A stretch of 60,938 nt of DNA from Alistipes sp. CAG:435. GTDB taxonomy: Bacteria > Bacteroidota > Bacteroidia > Bacteroidales > UBA932. Position numbers and translations under genes: made by a program. The DNA is taken from the NCBI GenBank assembly GCA_000433355.1, contig FR893120.1, positions 1 to 60,938 of the forward strand. Direction: 5' to 3'. Shown in pieces: positions 50,881 through 60,178 of the stretch. Under the pieces are notes generated by a model, which searched no databases, was not told the origin of the DNA, and saw only the letters and a program-made list of their open reading frames with translations. Positions within the stretch are counted from its first letter, which is position 1. Every line of letters begins with the position of its first letter.

Positions 50881-51822
50881 ATGAAAGCGATTGTTAAAAC
50901 CGATTTCAACTTGCCGGGACAGGTTGGAAAGTATGTCGGTAAGGTACGTGATGTCTATGACATTGACGGAAAGTATCTCGTTATGGTTGTTACGGACAGG
51001 ATCTCAGCGTTTGATGTGGTCCTGCCGGAAGGGGTTCCCTACAAGGGACAGGTGCTGAACCGCATAGCGGCCAAATTTCTGGACGCCACGGCCGACATCG
51101 TTCCGAACTGGAAGGTGGCCGTGCCGGATCCGGCTGTCACCATCGGCCACAAGTGTGAGCCTTTCAAGGTTGAGATGGTCATCCGCGGCTACCTCGCCGG
51201 ACATGCCTGGAGGGAGTACAAGGCTGGAAAGAGGACGATCTGCGGTGTGGCGATGCCGGACGGGATGGTAGAGAACCAGAAGTTTCCTGAGCCGCTTGTG
51301 ACCCCGACCTCTAAGGCCGCCGAGGGACACGACGAGGACATTTCCAAGGAGGAGATCATCGCCCAGGGACTTGTCGGACGAGAGGATTACGAGAAGCTTG
51401 AGGCTTACACAAGGGCCATCTACAAGCGTGGATGCGAGATAGCGGCACAGCACGGACTGATTCTGGTGGACACCAAGTACGAGTTCGGCAAGAAGGACGG
51501 TCAGATCTATCTGATGGATGAGGTGCACACTCCTGACTCTTCACGTTATTTCTACGCCGATGGTTACGAGGAGAGGCTTGCCAGAGGTGAGCATCAGAAG
51601 CAGCTTTCCAAGGAGTTTGTCCGTGAGTGGCTGATGGCCAACGGTTTCCAGGGACAGGAAGGACAGAAGGTTCCGGAGATGACTCCTGAGGTTGTGGCCG
51701 GGATCTCGGACCGTTACATCGAACTCTACGAGCACATCACCGGCGACAAGTTCGAGAAGACTGAATATTCCGCCGAAGCCATCGAGGCCAATGTCAAGGC
51801 TTGCCTTGAGGGGCTGAAATAA
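50881..51822 (+). CDS. purC: phosphoribosylaminoimidazole-succinocarboxamide synthase (SAICAR synthase)
   Basis: This 313-residue enzyme has the N-terminal GKVRDVYDIDGKYLVMVVTDRISAFDVVLPEGVPYKGQVLN stretch and the nucleotide-binding region KGHDEDISKEE. It also has LVDTKYEFGKKDGQIYLMDEVHTPDSSRY, characteristic of the long PurC form. It joins CAIR and aspartate in purine synthesis. It is followed after 3 bp by a small GNAT-like gene. Confidence 0.96.
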   Translation: MKAIVKTDFNLPGQVGKYVGKVRDVYDIDGKYLVMVVTDRISAFDVVLPEGVPYKGQVLNRIAAKFLDATADIVPNWKVAVPDPAVTIGHKCEPFKVEMVIRGYLAGHAWREYKAGKRTICGVAMPDGMVENQKFPEPLVTPTSKAAEGHDEDISKEEIIAQGLVGREDYEKLEAYTRAIYKRGCEIAAQHGLILVDTKYEFGKKDGQIYLMDEVHTPDSSRYFYADGYEERLARGEHQKQLSKEFVREWLMANGFQGQEGQKVPEMTPEVVAGISDRYIELYEHITGDKFEKTEYSAEAIEANVKACLEGLK

Positions 51823-51825
51823 CCA

Positions 51826-52293
51826 TTGGACGGCCTGAAACGGATATACGCCCGCAACTGCGAGGCGCGAAGGATTGACAGGACGGTCGCCGAACCGTTC
51901 CTTCAATCCTTTCACCGTTTGGGCTACACCAGATGCCGCCACCTCTACGGCCTATACGTCAGACGGGGCGAAGATATTCCCTCAGGCACATTGGTCGCCG
52001 TCGCCGGCTTCTCCGCTCCGAGAATATGGCGGAAGGGGGAGCGAGACATCCGTTCCTGTGAATGGGTCCGCTATGCCTCTCTGGAAGGAATCGGCGTGGA
52101 CGGCGGGATGGGCAAGCTCCTGAAGGCGTTCATCGGGGACGTGAGGCCGGACGATGTGATGAGTTACGCCGACGCGTCCTGGTCAGACGGGGATGTTTAC
52201 CGCAAGCTCGGATTCACCCAGGAGGAGGACAAGGTCTTCCCGGACGGGAGCCGTAGCCTGAAGTTTAGACTGAAACTGACTGAATATGAGTAA
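51826..52293 (+). CDS. small GNAT-like / Mom-like protein, hypothetical
   Basis: This frame of 155 codons probably uses the TTG at 51826, 3 bp after purC; no ATG occurs until late. The C-terminal part (DVMSYADASWSDGDVYRKLGF) is like the end of GNAT acyltransferases of the kind found in phages and beside DNA-modifying genes (Mom-like). The N-terminal half has FSAPRIWRKGERDIRSCEWVRYASLEGIGVDGGMGKLLKAF, with the CoA-binding GGMGKLL-type loop. Related proteins occur in Bacteroidota; the function is not known. It overlaps the mtgA start. Confidence 0.6.
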   Translation: MDGLKRIYARNCEARRIDRTVAEPFLQSFHRLGYTRCRHLYGLYVRRGEDIPSGTLVAVAGFSAPRIWRKGERDIRSCEWVRYASLEGIGVDGGMGKLLKAFIGDVRPDDVMSYADASWSDGDVYRKLGFTQEEDKVFPDGSRSLKFRLKLTEYE

Positions 52294-52996
52294 GAACCGA
52301 ACATTGTTGGGACGATTGTCAAGGCTGCTTCTGATCAAGCTGCCGTTGGCATTCTTCGTGCTGACTTTCCTGTGGGCGCTTATCCTGAGATGGTGTCCGG
52401 TCTATGTCACCCCTCTGATGATCCAAAGGACGATAGAGTACCGCGGAGACAAGAACTATCATATTCATAAGACTTGGGTGCCGTACAAGAGGATCTCTCC
52501 CGAGATGGCCCGCGCCGTGATAGCCAGTGAGGACAACCTTTTTGACAAGCACAGCGGCTTCGACTGGAAGGCGATAAAACAGGCGCAGAAGGAATATGAA
52601 AGCGGCAAGCGCCGCCGGGGTGGAAGCACTATCTCCCAGCAGACGGCGAAGAATGTGTTCCTGCTTCCGCACAGGTCGATGGTGCGCAAAGGCTTCGAGG
52701 CTTATTTCACGGTTCTGATCGAGTTCCTTTGGAGCAAGGAAAGAATTATGGAGGTTTACCTGAATGTCGCCGAGATGGGCAAGGGAATATTCGGGGTCGA
52801 GGCTGCCGCGGAGCATCATTTCGGAACTTCCGCCGCCAAGCTGACACGCCGCCAATCCTGCCTGATCGCCGCCTGCCTTCCTAATCCGCAGAAACGTAAC
52901 GCCGGCAAACCGTCCTCCTACATCAGCAGGCGCGCCTCCGACATCGCGTCCTTGGAATCCAAGATCGGCTACCCTGACTGGGTCTATCACAAATGA
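52286..52996 (+). CDS. mtgA: monofunctional peptidoglycan glycosyltransferase
   Basis: This 236-residue GT51 enzyme has one N-terminal membrane helix (LPLAFFVLTFLWALILRW) and the five GT51 motifs: AVIASEDNLFDKHSGFDW (catalytic Glu), RRGGSTISQQTAKN, FLWSKERIMEVYLN, GIFGVEAAAEHHFG and LPNPQKRN. It polymerises lipid II into glycan strands without a transpeptidase domain. The ATG lies in CTGAATATG and overlaps the end of the GNAT-like frame by 8 bp. Confidence 0.93.
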   Translation: MSKNRTLLGRLSRLLLIKLPLAFFVLTFLWALILRWCPVYVTPLMIQRTIEYRGDKNYHIHKTWVPYKRISPEMARAVIASEDNLFDKHSGFDWKAIKQAQKEYESGKRRRGGSTISQQTAKNVFLLPHRSMVRKGFEAYFTVLIEFLWSKERIMEVYLNVAEMGKGIFGVEAAAEHHFGTSAAKLTRRQSCLIAACLPNPQKRNAGKPSSYISRRASDIASLESKIGYPDWVYHK

Positions 52997-53144
52997 TGGC
53001 AGTCTGTGCGTTGGGGCATTATTCTGGCCAAAACTTCACGAAATCTCGTTAATTTTTTGTATCTTCGTAATTTTGAGGGCATTTGGCATGACCGTGTGGT
53101 TGTGCCGGCCTTTGTTGAATGATTTACAAATAATTATAGTTGTT

Positions 53145-54173
53145 ATGAAGATACTAGTGACAGGCGCAGCCGGATTCATCGGCTCAAGGCTGATGGCCAG
53201 GCTTGCTGAAAGGGGAGATGAAGTTGTCGGACTGGACAACATCAATGACTATTATGATGTACGTCTTAAGTACGGAAGGCTGCGTGAGAACGGTTTCGAA
53301 GGCCCGTTCCAGGAAGGAGAGCTGGTTGTCAGCGGAAAGTACCCGCGCTGCCGTTTCGTGAAAATGTCAATCTGCGACAAGGCCGCATTGGACTCACTCT
53401 TTGAGGATGAAAAATTCGACAGGGTCGTGAATCTGGCCGCCCAGGCAGGGGTGAGATATTCAATCACAAACCCTTACGTCTATCTTGAGAGCAATCTTCA
53501 CGGTTTTCTGAACATTCTTGAGGCTTGCCGTAATTTCGGTGTGGGGCATCTGGTCTATGCCTCATCAAGCTCGATCTACGGGCTCAACGAGAAGGTGCCG
53601 TTCTCGGAGGATGACAAGGCTGACTGCCCTGTGAGCCTCTATGGGGCCACCAAGAAGGCCAACGAGCTGATGGCCCATTCATATTCAAAACTTTACGGAT
53701 TCGCTTCAACCGGGCTTCGCTTTTTCACCGTCTATGGCCCGTGGGGCCGTCCGGACATGTCCCCGATGCTTTTCGCTTCGGCCATAGCCAAAGGTGAACC
53801 TATCAAGGTGTTCAACAACGGAGACATGATCCGTGATTTCACCTATGTGGATGACATCGTGGAAGGAACGATCCGTGTGATTGACCATGCCCCGAAGGCT
53901 GAGGAATGCGCCCACGGAGTCCCGGCGAAAGTGTATAACATCGGCTGTTCCCACCCTGTCAGACTGATGGATTTCATCAGCGAGATCGAGCGGGCCTACG
54001 GCAAGCCGGCTCAGAAAATATTCCTACCGATGCAGGCCGGTGATGTCTATCAGACCAACGCCGACACCACCAAGCTTGAGACAGAACTCGGCTACAAGCC
54101 GACGACTACCCTCCACGACGGCATCCGCCACTTCATGGACTGGTACAAGAGCGACCTCAACCCGTTGAAGTAG
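53145..54173 (+). CDS. NAD-dependent epimerase, UDP-glucuronate 4-epimerase type
   Basis: This 342-residue extended SDR has the NAD-binding VTGAAGFIGSRL at 4-15, the SSSSIYG motif, YGATKKANE (catalytic Tyr and Lys) and FFTVYGPWGRPDM. The early stretch LDNINDYYDVRLKYGRL is typical of CapI/GAE enzymes that convert UDP-GlcA to UDP-GalA. ATG 53145 (MKILVTGAAG) is preferred over an upstream frame without homology. It leads the surface-glycan cluster. Confidence 0.88.
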   Translation: MKILVTGAAGFIGSRLMARLAERGDEVVGLDNINDYYDVRLKYGRLRENGFEGPFQEGELVVSGKYPRCRFVKMSICDKAALDSLFEDEKFDRVVNLAAQAGVRYSITNPYVYLESNLHGFLNILEACRNFGVGHLVYASSSSIYGLNEKVPFSEDDKADCPVSLYGATKKANELMAHSYSKLYGFASTGLRFFTVYGPWGRPDMSPMLFASAIAKGEPIKVFNNGDMIRDFTYVDDIVEGTIRVIDHAPKAEECAHGVPAKVYNIGCSHPVRLMDFISEIERAYGKPAQKIFLPMQAGDVYQTNADTTKLETELGYKPTTTLHDGIRHFMDWYKSDLNPLK

Positions 54174-54183
54174 TCTTCTGAAT

Positions 54184-55746
54184 ATGTCAGGCCAGCGGAC
54201 AGGACAGATCTCGGACAACAGCCGACGGATCGCGAGGAACACCCTCGCGCTCTACTTCCGTATGTTCCTGCTGATGGCCATCGGACTCTTCACCGCGAGG
54301 ATTGTACTCAATGCCCTCGGGGTAGAGGACAGGGGAGTCTACGAGACGGTCGGCAGTTTTGTCTCGATGATGGCGATCATTACAAGTTCCTTGTCCACAG
54401 CCATAAGCCGGTTCCTGACTGTCGAGATCGGCAAGTCTAACGCCGGCAATCTCAGACGTGTGTTCTCCACGGCGGTGACGATAATGCTGCTGGTCTCCGC
54501 AGTGGTCCTGCTTGTCGCCGAGCCGGTCGGGCTTTGGTACATGGACAATGTCATGAGACTGCCGGACGGAAGGTTGGCGGCGGCGCATTGGGTTTTCCAG
54601 TTCTCGCTGCTTACCTTTGTGATCAATCTTCTCAGTGTCCCCTACAACGCCGCCATCATAGCCCATGAGAGGATGTCGGCATTTGCCGTGATCGGTGTCC
54701 TGGAGGGTGTGTTCAAGCTTCTTGTCGCACTGATTCTGATGGTGACTCCTTTTGACAAGCTGGTGTCCTACGCCTTGCTGATGTGTGGCGTGTCACTGAT
54801 GATCCGTTTCATCTACACCGTCTATTGCCGGCACTTCTTTGAGGAAAGCCGTGTCGGGGCGGGCTTTGACAAGGCTTATTTCAGGCAGATGTTCGGTTTC
54901 GCGGGATGGAACGGCCTCTCTTACGGTGTCTATCTTGTGAACACTCAGGGCGTTACCCTGCTGGTTAACTATTTCTTCGGAGTCGTGTTCAACACGATGA
55001 GGGGAATCGCCTTCAACGTGGAGAACATGGTGAAGCAGTTTGTCTCTAACGTGCTGACGGCCATGAACCCTCAGATCACCAAGTCGTATGTGACCGATAA
55101 TAAGGAGTATTCATATTCATTGGCCTGCAAGGGCTCCAAGTATGCATTTCTGATAGTGTTCATCCTTGCGTTGCCGTTCCTTTTCGAGGCTGAGTCCCTG
55201 CTTGTGCTTTGGCTCGGCCCGCTTGTCCCGGAGGGTACGGCGTTGTTCACGAGGTTGGCGCTGGCGGGACTCTGCCTCGACCTTCTGATGACCCCTTTCT
55301 CAACCATCATCCAGGCCTCCGGCAACATCCGGCGTTTCTATCTGGTGACATCCTCGGTGACCTTCCTCATATTCCCCCTGACTTGGATCATCTACAAGAC
55401 GGGGGCTCCGGCATATTCATGCTATCTGGTCTTTGCGGCGGTGTATCTTGTCAACGATGTCGTCAAGCTGTGGCTGCTGCGAAGGCAGGTGGGTCTTCCT
55501 GTCATGATGTTCGTCAAGGAGGTGGCCTTCAAGATCCTGCCTGTCGCCGTGCTTTCCCTTCTCGTGACGTTCCTGGTCTGGAGGGTCTTTGACGCGGGAG
55601 TCTGGCGCCTGCTCACCGTTCTTGTGGTTGGTACGCTGGTCACGTGTCTGACTGTTTATCTGTTCGCTCTGACCGATGGGGAACGCGGTTTTGTCAATTC
55701 AAGATTACATTTCAAACGACATGGGAATAAGAAAGCGAGTCTATAG
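54184..55746 (+). CDS. oligosaccharide flippase (MATE/Wzx-like)
   Basis: This 520-residue membrane protein has about 14 hydrophobic helices. The start is of the Wzx/MATE type (RNTLALYFRMFLLMAIGLFTARIVLNALGVEDRGVYETVG). It probably moves the lipid-linked repeat unit made by the neighbouring transferases across the inner membrane. It starts 10 bp after the epimerase, in CTGAATATG, and overlaps the next gene by 26 bp. Confidence 0.85.
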   Translation: MSGQRTGQISDNSRRIARNTLALYFRMFLLMAIGLFTARIVLNALGVEDRGVYETVGSFVSMMAIITSSLSTAISRFLTVEIGKSNAGNLRRVFSTAVTIMLLVSAVVLLVAEPVGLWYMDNVMRLPDGRLAAAHWVFQFSLLTFVINLLSVPYNAAIIAHERMSAFAVIGVLEGVFKLLVALILMVTPFDKLVSYALLMCGVSLMIRFIYTVYCRHFFEESRVGAGFDKAYFRQMFGFAGWNGLSYGVYLVNTQGVTLLVNYFFGVVFNTMRGIAFNVENMVKQFVSNVLTAMNPQITKSYVTDNKEYSYSLACKGSKYAFLIVFILALPFLFEAESLLVLWLGPLVPEGTALFTRLALAGLCLDLLMTPFSTIIQASGNIRRFYLVTSSVTFLIFPLTWIIYKTGAPAYSCYLVFAAVYLVNDVVKLWLLRRQVGLPVMMFVKEVAFKILPVAVLSLLVTFLVWRVFDAGVWRLLTVLVVGTLVTCLTVYLFALTDGERGFVNSRLHFKRHGNKKASL

Positions 55747-56611
55747 GTTGTACCGTCGTTTCATGTTGGATCATTTCCATTCCAGACTTGTGGAACGGGA
55801 GTGGCTGAAATGGAAAGGCTATCCTATCGATTGGGACAGGCCGAGGGACATCAACGAGAAGATCCAATGGCTGATGTGTTTCTCTGACACCTCTTTGTGG
55901 TCGCTGTGCGCGGACAAATACAGGGTGCGTGAATATGTCGGATCCAAGGGACTGGCAAACATCCTCGTGCCTTTGTACGGGGTGTGGAGGACGGCTGAGG
56001 AAGTTGATTTCGACAGCCTTCCAGACCGGTTCGTCATCAAGTGCAATCACGACAGCGGCTCTTGCCACATCATCGACAAGTCCGTGGGCTTCGACCCGGA
56101 TGCTGTGCGCGCGGATCTGGCCAGGCGTCTGAAGGTGAAGTACGGCTATGCCCACGGCGAGATGTACTACAACAGGATATCACCTTGCGTGATCGCCGAG
56201 GAAAGGCTTGATTCAGGTGACGGCAGAGCCTTGGTTGACTATAAGATCTGGTGCTTTGACGGGAAGCCGTACTCGGTCTGGGCGTGCTATGACAGGACAT
56301 CGGACGGAACTTTCGTGAACATCTATGATCTGGACTGGAATGTGCATCCGGAAGCGTCGGTGTTCACTGAACATTACAAGGATGGCAAGGGAAAGGTTCC
56401 AAGGCCGGAGTGCCTGGATGAGATGCTTTCCGCGGCGGCTGTGCTGTCGGAGGGATTTCCGGAGGTCCGGGTGGATTTCTATGAGGTTGGCGGGCGGCTG
56501 TACTTCGGCGAGCTTACGTTCGCGAGTCTGTGCGGGAAGATGGACTTTTACACGGATGACTACCTGAAGGAGCTTGGGAATCAATGTGTTTTACCACCAA
56601 GGAAGAAATGA
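55721..56611 (+). CDS. ATP-grasp fold protein, TupA-like (glycopeptide/teichuronopeptide type)
   Basis: This protein of 296 residues from ATG 55721 has the TupA-like ATP-grasp features: INEKIQWLMCFSD, a CADKYRVREYVG segment, FVIKCNHDSGS (ATP-binding lysine), and later DYKIWCFDGKPYSVWACYDR and VRVDFYEVGGRLYFGELTF (metal-binding acids). Family members are linked to adding amino acids such as glutamate or glycine to uronate-containing polymers, and occur inside glycan clusters. Its presence beside a UDP-GlcA 4-epimerase fits an amino-acid-modified uronic acid glycan (inference). Confidence 0.75.
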   Translation: MGIRKRVYRLYRRFMLDHFHSRLVEREWLKWKGYPIDWDRPRDINEKIQWLMCFSDTSLWSLCADKYRVREYVGSKGLANILVPLYGVWRTAEEVDFDSLPDRFVIKCNHDSGSCHIIDKSVGFDPDAVRADLARRLKVKYGYAHGEMYYNRISPCVIAEERLDSGDGRALVDYKIWCFDGKPYSVWACYDRTSDGTFVNIYDLDWNVHPEASVFTEHYKDGKGKVPRPECLDEMLSAAAVLSEGFPEVRVDFYEVGGRLYFGELTFASLCGKMDFYTDDYLKELGNQCVLPPRKK

Positions 56612-57375
56612 GGAAGGTTATCTACACAAGCATTGTCGGAGACTATGATCCCCTTCCGCAGCCGGAGGTTGTGGATGAGGGTTTCGACTACATCTGCTTC
56701 TCCGATGACATAAAGGAGGACAAGGCCGGAGTCTGGACGATACGTCCGATACCATATTCAAACAAGAACAGTACCCGCCTTTCGCGCTATGTCAAGCTGC
56801 AGCCCCACGTGGCTCTTCCGGACTACGATGTCAGTGTCTGGATAGACGCGAACATAAGGATTACCGGGAAGGAGTTCTATGATGTCGTGAATGACAGGAT
56901 CGCTTCAGGGGTGTTGATGGCGCAGGTGCCTCATCCGCAAAGAGACTGTGTCTATGAGGAGATTTCAATGTGCTACAAGGATCTCCGGATCGGCTTGTAT
57001 GACGCCTTGAGACAGCGAAGGCACCTGAGGAGGGAAGGTTTCCCGAGGCATTTCGGTATGATGGAGAACAATCTGATCCTGCGACGCCATAACGATCCGG
57101 TCGTCAGGCAGGTTTCCGACGGGTGGTGGAGAGAGTACATGGCATATTCGATAAGGGATCAGCTCAGCCTGATGCCGGTCTGCTGGAAGTCGGGGTTCCG
57201 TCCGGAACTTCTTCTTGGCGAGGGGAAGAACGCGAGGAATGTTCCCTATCTGGAGATCATGCGACATTATGGCAGACGCTCGATTGTTGAGTTGAAAGGT
57301 GTCAGACGTTGGCCTATGAAGTTCCGGTGGACATTCCGGGCGGTGGTGGCCAAAGTCTTGTTCAGAGAAAAATAA
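56608..57375 (+). CDS. DUF616-family glycosyltransferase
   Basis: This 255-residue protein starts at ATG 56608, which overlaps the previous stop (ATGA). It has the DUF616 (TOD1/MUCI70-like) pattern: VIYTSIVGDYDPLPQPEVVD, DYICFSDDIKED, NKNSTRLSRYVKLQPHVALPDYDVSVWIDANIRI (DxD-like WIDAN), and RHFGMMENNLILRRHND. This fold is a GT8-like transferase type in plants and in bacterial surface-glycan clusters. The sugar is unknown. Confidence 0.75.
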   Translation: MRKVIYTSIVGDYDPLPQPEVVDEGFDYICFSDDIKEDKAGVWTIRPIPYSNKNSTRLSRYVKLQPHVALPDYDVSVWIDANIRITGKEFYDVVNDRIASGVLMAQVPHPQRDCVYEEISMCYKDLRIGLYDALRQRRHLRREGFPRHFGMMENNLILRRHNDPVVRQVSDGWWREYMAYSIRDQLSLMPVCWKSGFRPELLLGEGKNARNVPYLEIMRHYGRRSIVELKGVRRWPMKFRWTFRAVVAKVLFREK

Positions 57376-57381
57376 AGGAAT

Positions 57382-58230
57382 ATGATAGGTGTTGTAGTAA
57401 TAAACTATCACAGTGAGGAGAAGACGATAGAGTTCGTGAGGACTGAACTTGCGAAGATCCGGTCGGATTATGCTGTGGTGATTGTGGACAACGGTAGCAC
57501 GGAACTAAGCAGGGACCGTCTGCTGGAGGCGTTCAAGGGGGCGGACCAGTATGTCTTCGTGGTGCCGTCCGAAGAGAATCTTGGCTTTGCCAAAGGCAAT
57601 AATCTTGGGGCGGAAGTGGCTCGTAATCAGTTTGCTCCTGATGTTTTTTTGTTCGCCAACAATGACATACGTCTTGTAGAACCTGATGTTGTCGAAAGGA
57701 TGGCGGCCAGGTTGAGGTCTCTGGAGGAGGCCGGGGCTCTCGGCCCAAAGGTTGTCGGACTGGACGGGCGGCTCCAGAGTCCAGAGCCGTTCATCAGTTT
57801 CTGGGACAGGCATGTGGCTCTTTATTGGAGGAGTCTGTTTTCATCCAAATCAAGAAGACCGTTTTGGGAGGAATATTCACAGACTGCTAAGGAAGGCTTT
57901 CATTACAGGATTTCAGGATCTTTCTTCATGGTCAAGGCCGAAGATTATTCCGCTTGCGGGAAAATGGATCCGAAGACCTTTCTCTATGCGGAGGAAATGA
58001 TTCTGTCCGAAAGGCTTAAGAGGATAGGAAAGGGTGTTTACTACTACCCTGAAGTCTCGGTCGTTCATGAACATGGGGCGACCACGAGGAAGTACTACGA
58101 CAAGGTCAGGGTGCGGGAACTCAAGTATCAGAGCGAGAAGTACTACTATAGGACCTACATCGGGACTCCGGCGTGGCAGTTTCTGGTGGCGGACCTGACA
58201 TATTCATTGAAAAAATTGCTGAAGAGGTAG
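57382..58230 (+). CDS. GT2 glycosyltransferase (rhamnosyltransferase-like)
   Basis: This 282-residue GT-A protein has VVVINYHSEEKTIEFV at the N-terminus, VIVDNGS near 36, ENLGFAKGNNLGAEVA near 70, and FLFANNDIRLVEPD (metal-binding NND). The acceptor-side ALGPKVVGLDGRLQS follows. The WbbL-like layout fits rhamnosyl or similar transfer in O-antigen or capsule assembly. ATG 57382 is inside AGGAATATG, 6 bp after the DUF616 gene. Confidence 0.85.
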   Translation: MIGVVVINYHSEEKTIEFVRTELAKIRSDYAVVIVDNGSTELSRDRLLEAFKGADQYVFVVPSEENLGFAKGNNLGAEVARNQFAPDVFLFANNDIRLVEPDVVERMAARLRSLEEAGALGPKVVGLDGRLQSPEPFISFWDRHVALYWRSLFSSKSRRPFWEEYSQTAKEGFHYRISGSFFMVKAEDYSACGKMDPKTFLYAEEMILSERLKRIGKGVYYYPEVSVVHEHGATTRKYYDKVRVRELKYQSEKYYYRTYIGTPAWQFLVADLTYSLKKLLKR

Positions 58231-58233
58231 GTT

Positions 58234-59349
58234 ATGAGAAAGAAGATTTACGTGTCGCCGTCGGCTAACAGGAAAAACGGCTATCCGAACCGCTACTTCG
58301 TCTTTTTGAAGGAGAATCTGGCTGAGTATTTCGATGTGCTTGACGCGGACAACGAGCCATACCTGACGCAGGGGTGGGCGTTGCTGAAACATTCGTTCAA
58401 GGCTGACATATTCCTGCTCAGTTTCGTGGAGACGATAGCTTTCCACAAACTGGCTTTCGCGCAGTACTTGATGGTACGGCTTAGTTTTTTGATAATGAGG
58501 TTGAGGCACAAAGAGATCGTATTCATATTCCATAACCCTCGTCCGCACAAGGGGGAGAATTGGATGTCGAGGTCGCTGACGAAGGTTCAGTTGCTTCAGT
58601 CGTGCCTTGTCGTCTCGCATTCCGGAGAGACCGCCGCGTTCGCGAGGGCTTTGATTTCTGAATATGGCGGCTCGCCTGACAAGGTGCGTTATGTCTGCCA
58701 TCCGGTCGCAGTCGCCGGTGATGATGGTTCTGTTGTCGCCGAGGCTGATGATGGCTTTGCGCCTTCCTTGAAAACAAGACGTTCCGGCAGGTCTGATGAG
58801 ATTTTGATCTGGGGAAATATCCTTCCGTACAAAGGAGTGCTGGAGTTTATTTCCAGTCCGGCCGTGAGGGTCGCCGGGCTTAATGTCCGCATAGTCGGCC
58901 GGTGCAAGGATCCAGGAATGGCAAAAGACATCGAAAAGGCTGTGGCCGAGTGCGATTCCGCCGAGTTTGTCGGCTCTTATTCCAATGGTTCTGAGTCTCT
59001 TCGCTCGAAGATTATTTTCGAGAACAGAGCCGCTGACTTTGATGAACTTGCATCTTTGGTCAGTTCCAGCAAGTTTGTGTTGTTTCCGTATCTGCCAGGC
59101 AGTGTGTCAAGTTCGGGTGTGCTGATGGACACTCTGGCAATGGGAGGAAATCCGGTAGGGCCGGCGGTAGGGGCGTTCGCTGATCTCTCCAGGGAGAATG
59201 TTTGTTTTGTCTATGGTTCAGAGGCCGAGATGATCGAGATCCTGAAGTCAGACCGGAGCGTCAATCCTGGGGTTCTCCGTGATTTCATCACCCGCAACAC
59301 ATGGCACTCCTACGCCAAGTTCTTTGCGGACTTCTTCGCCGGTCGGTGA
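58234..59349 (+). CDS. GT4-like glycosyltransferase
   Basis: This 371-residue GT-B protein starts 3 bp after the GT2 gene. The C-terminal half shows a GT4 donor site: ILIWGNILPYKGVLEFISSP, LNVRIVGRCKDPGMAKDI and the PYLPGSVSSSGVLMDTLAMGGNPVG stretch (phosphate/sugar-binding). The N-terminal half carries acceptor-side motifs including VFIFHNPRPHKGENW. It is the last gene of the glycan cluster. Confidence 0.82.
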   Translation: MRKKIYVSPSANRKNGYPNRYFVFLKENLAEYFDVLDADNEPYLTQGWALLKHSFKADIFLLSFVETIAFHKLAFAQYLMVRLSFLIMRLRHKEIVFIFHNPRPHKGENWMSRSLTKVQLLQSCLVVSHSGETAAFARALISEYGGSPDKVRYVCHPVAVAGDDGSVVAEADDGFAPSLKTRRSGRSDEILIWGNILPYKGVLEFISSPAVRVAGLNVRIVGRCKDPGMAKDIEKAVAECDSAEFVGSYSNGSESLRSKIIFENRAADFDELASLVSSSKFVLFPYLPGSVSSSGVLMDTLAMGGNPVGPAVGAFADLSRENVCFVYGSEAEMIEILKSDRSVNPGVLRDFITRNTWHSYAKFFADFFAGR

Positions 59350-59433
59350 AGCTTCATCAATGTTCCCAAAAGATATTTTGGAGGTTATCTTTTGGATGAA
59401 ATAATTAACCGCATGGTTGTATTTCAGTGATAT

Positions 59434-59466
59434 TTTGGAATAATGGATTAATTTTTGATATCTTTG
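59434..59466 (+). promoter_or_regulatory. promoter of outer-membrane barrel gene
   Basis: TTTG (59434-59437), a 21-bp spacer and TATCTTTG (59459-59466) match the Bacteroidota consensus, 40 bp upstream of the ATG at 59507. Confidence 0.7.
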
Positions 59467-59506
59467 CCACTGTTTGAAAGTTGAACAATTAATATTCATT
59501 TTAATT

Positions 59507-60154
59507 ATGAAGAAAGTATTTTCATTTATCCTTGCGGCATCAATGATGCTTATCGGAACCGCTGCCATCGCGCAGCCATCACTCGGCATCGGCTACCTTA
59601 ACTCTACGGACAAGGTAAAGTCCGGCAGCACGACCAAGACCACTAATCTGAGCGGCTTCTATGTAGGCGGATCCTATAACATTAACCTTGCCGGTTCTTT
59701 TGGCGTGGCTCCGGGACTGTACTATGGTCTTGCTACCAAGAGTGATGCGAATAGTTTTGGCGGAATTCTTGATACTAAGGCGGATGTGACAGAACACTAT
59801 CTTTCCATCCCTGTGATGTTCAATGCGGGCCTTACCATCACTGACGGCATTGTCGGAAGAATCTATGCCGGACCGACCCTCGCTTATGGTATCGCCTCAA
59901 ATTTAAAATATACGGCATCTGCCTCCATACCTGTCTTAGGAACCGTCAGCAAAGGTGACAAGGTGAACAATTACGATGATTCGGACTACGGACGTTTCGA
60001 TGTCATGCTCGGCGGCGGTGTGGCGGTCGACTTCTTCGACATGGTACGCTTCAATGTCGGCTATGACTACGGTCTCGTGAACCGTTACACCGGTGACGGC
60101 GACATGACCCGTCACAGGAGCCAGTTCAACATCGGTGTCGCCTACCTCTTCTAA
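59507..60154 (+). CDS. outer-membrane beta-barrel protein (OmpA/porin-like, small)
   Basis: This 215-residue protein has a signal peptide (MKKVFSFILAASMMLIGTAAIAQ). The mature part begins with the alternating strand PSLGIGYLNSTDKVKSG and continues with eight or so glycine/tyrosine-rich strands to a terminal VAYLF aromatic. This is the outer-membrane barrel family (PF13568-like). It has its own consensus promoter and a strong terminator, so it is probably well expressed. Function is not determined. Confidence 0.8.
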   Translation: MKKVFSFILAASMMLIGTAAIAQPSLGIGYLNSTDKVKSGSTTKTTNLSGFYVGGSYNINLAGSFGVAPGLYYGLATKSDANSFGGILDTKADVTEHYLSIPVMFNAGLTITDGIVGRIYAGPTLAYGIASNLKYTASASIPVLGTVSKGDKVNNYDDSDYGRFDVMLGGGVAVDFFDMVRFNVGYDYGLVNRYTGDGDMTRHRSQFNIGVAYLF

Positions 60155-60178
60155 AGTCAACTTTGTTTATTTGACGAT

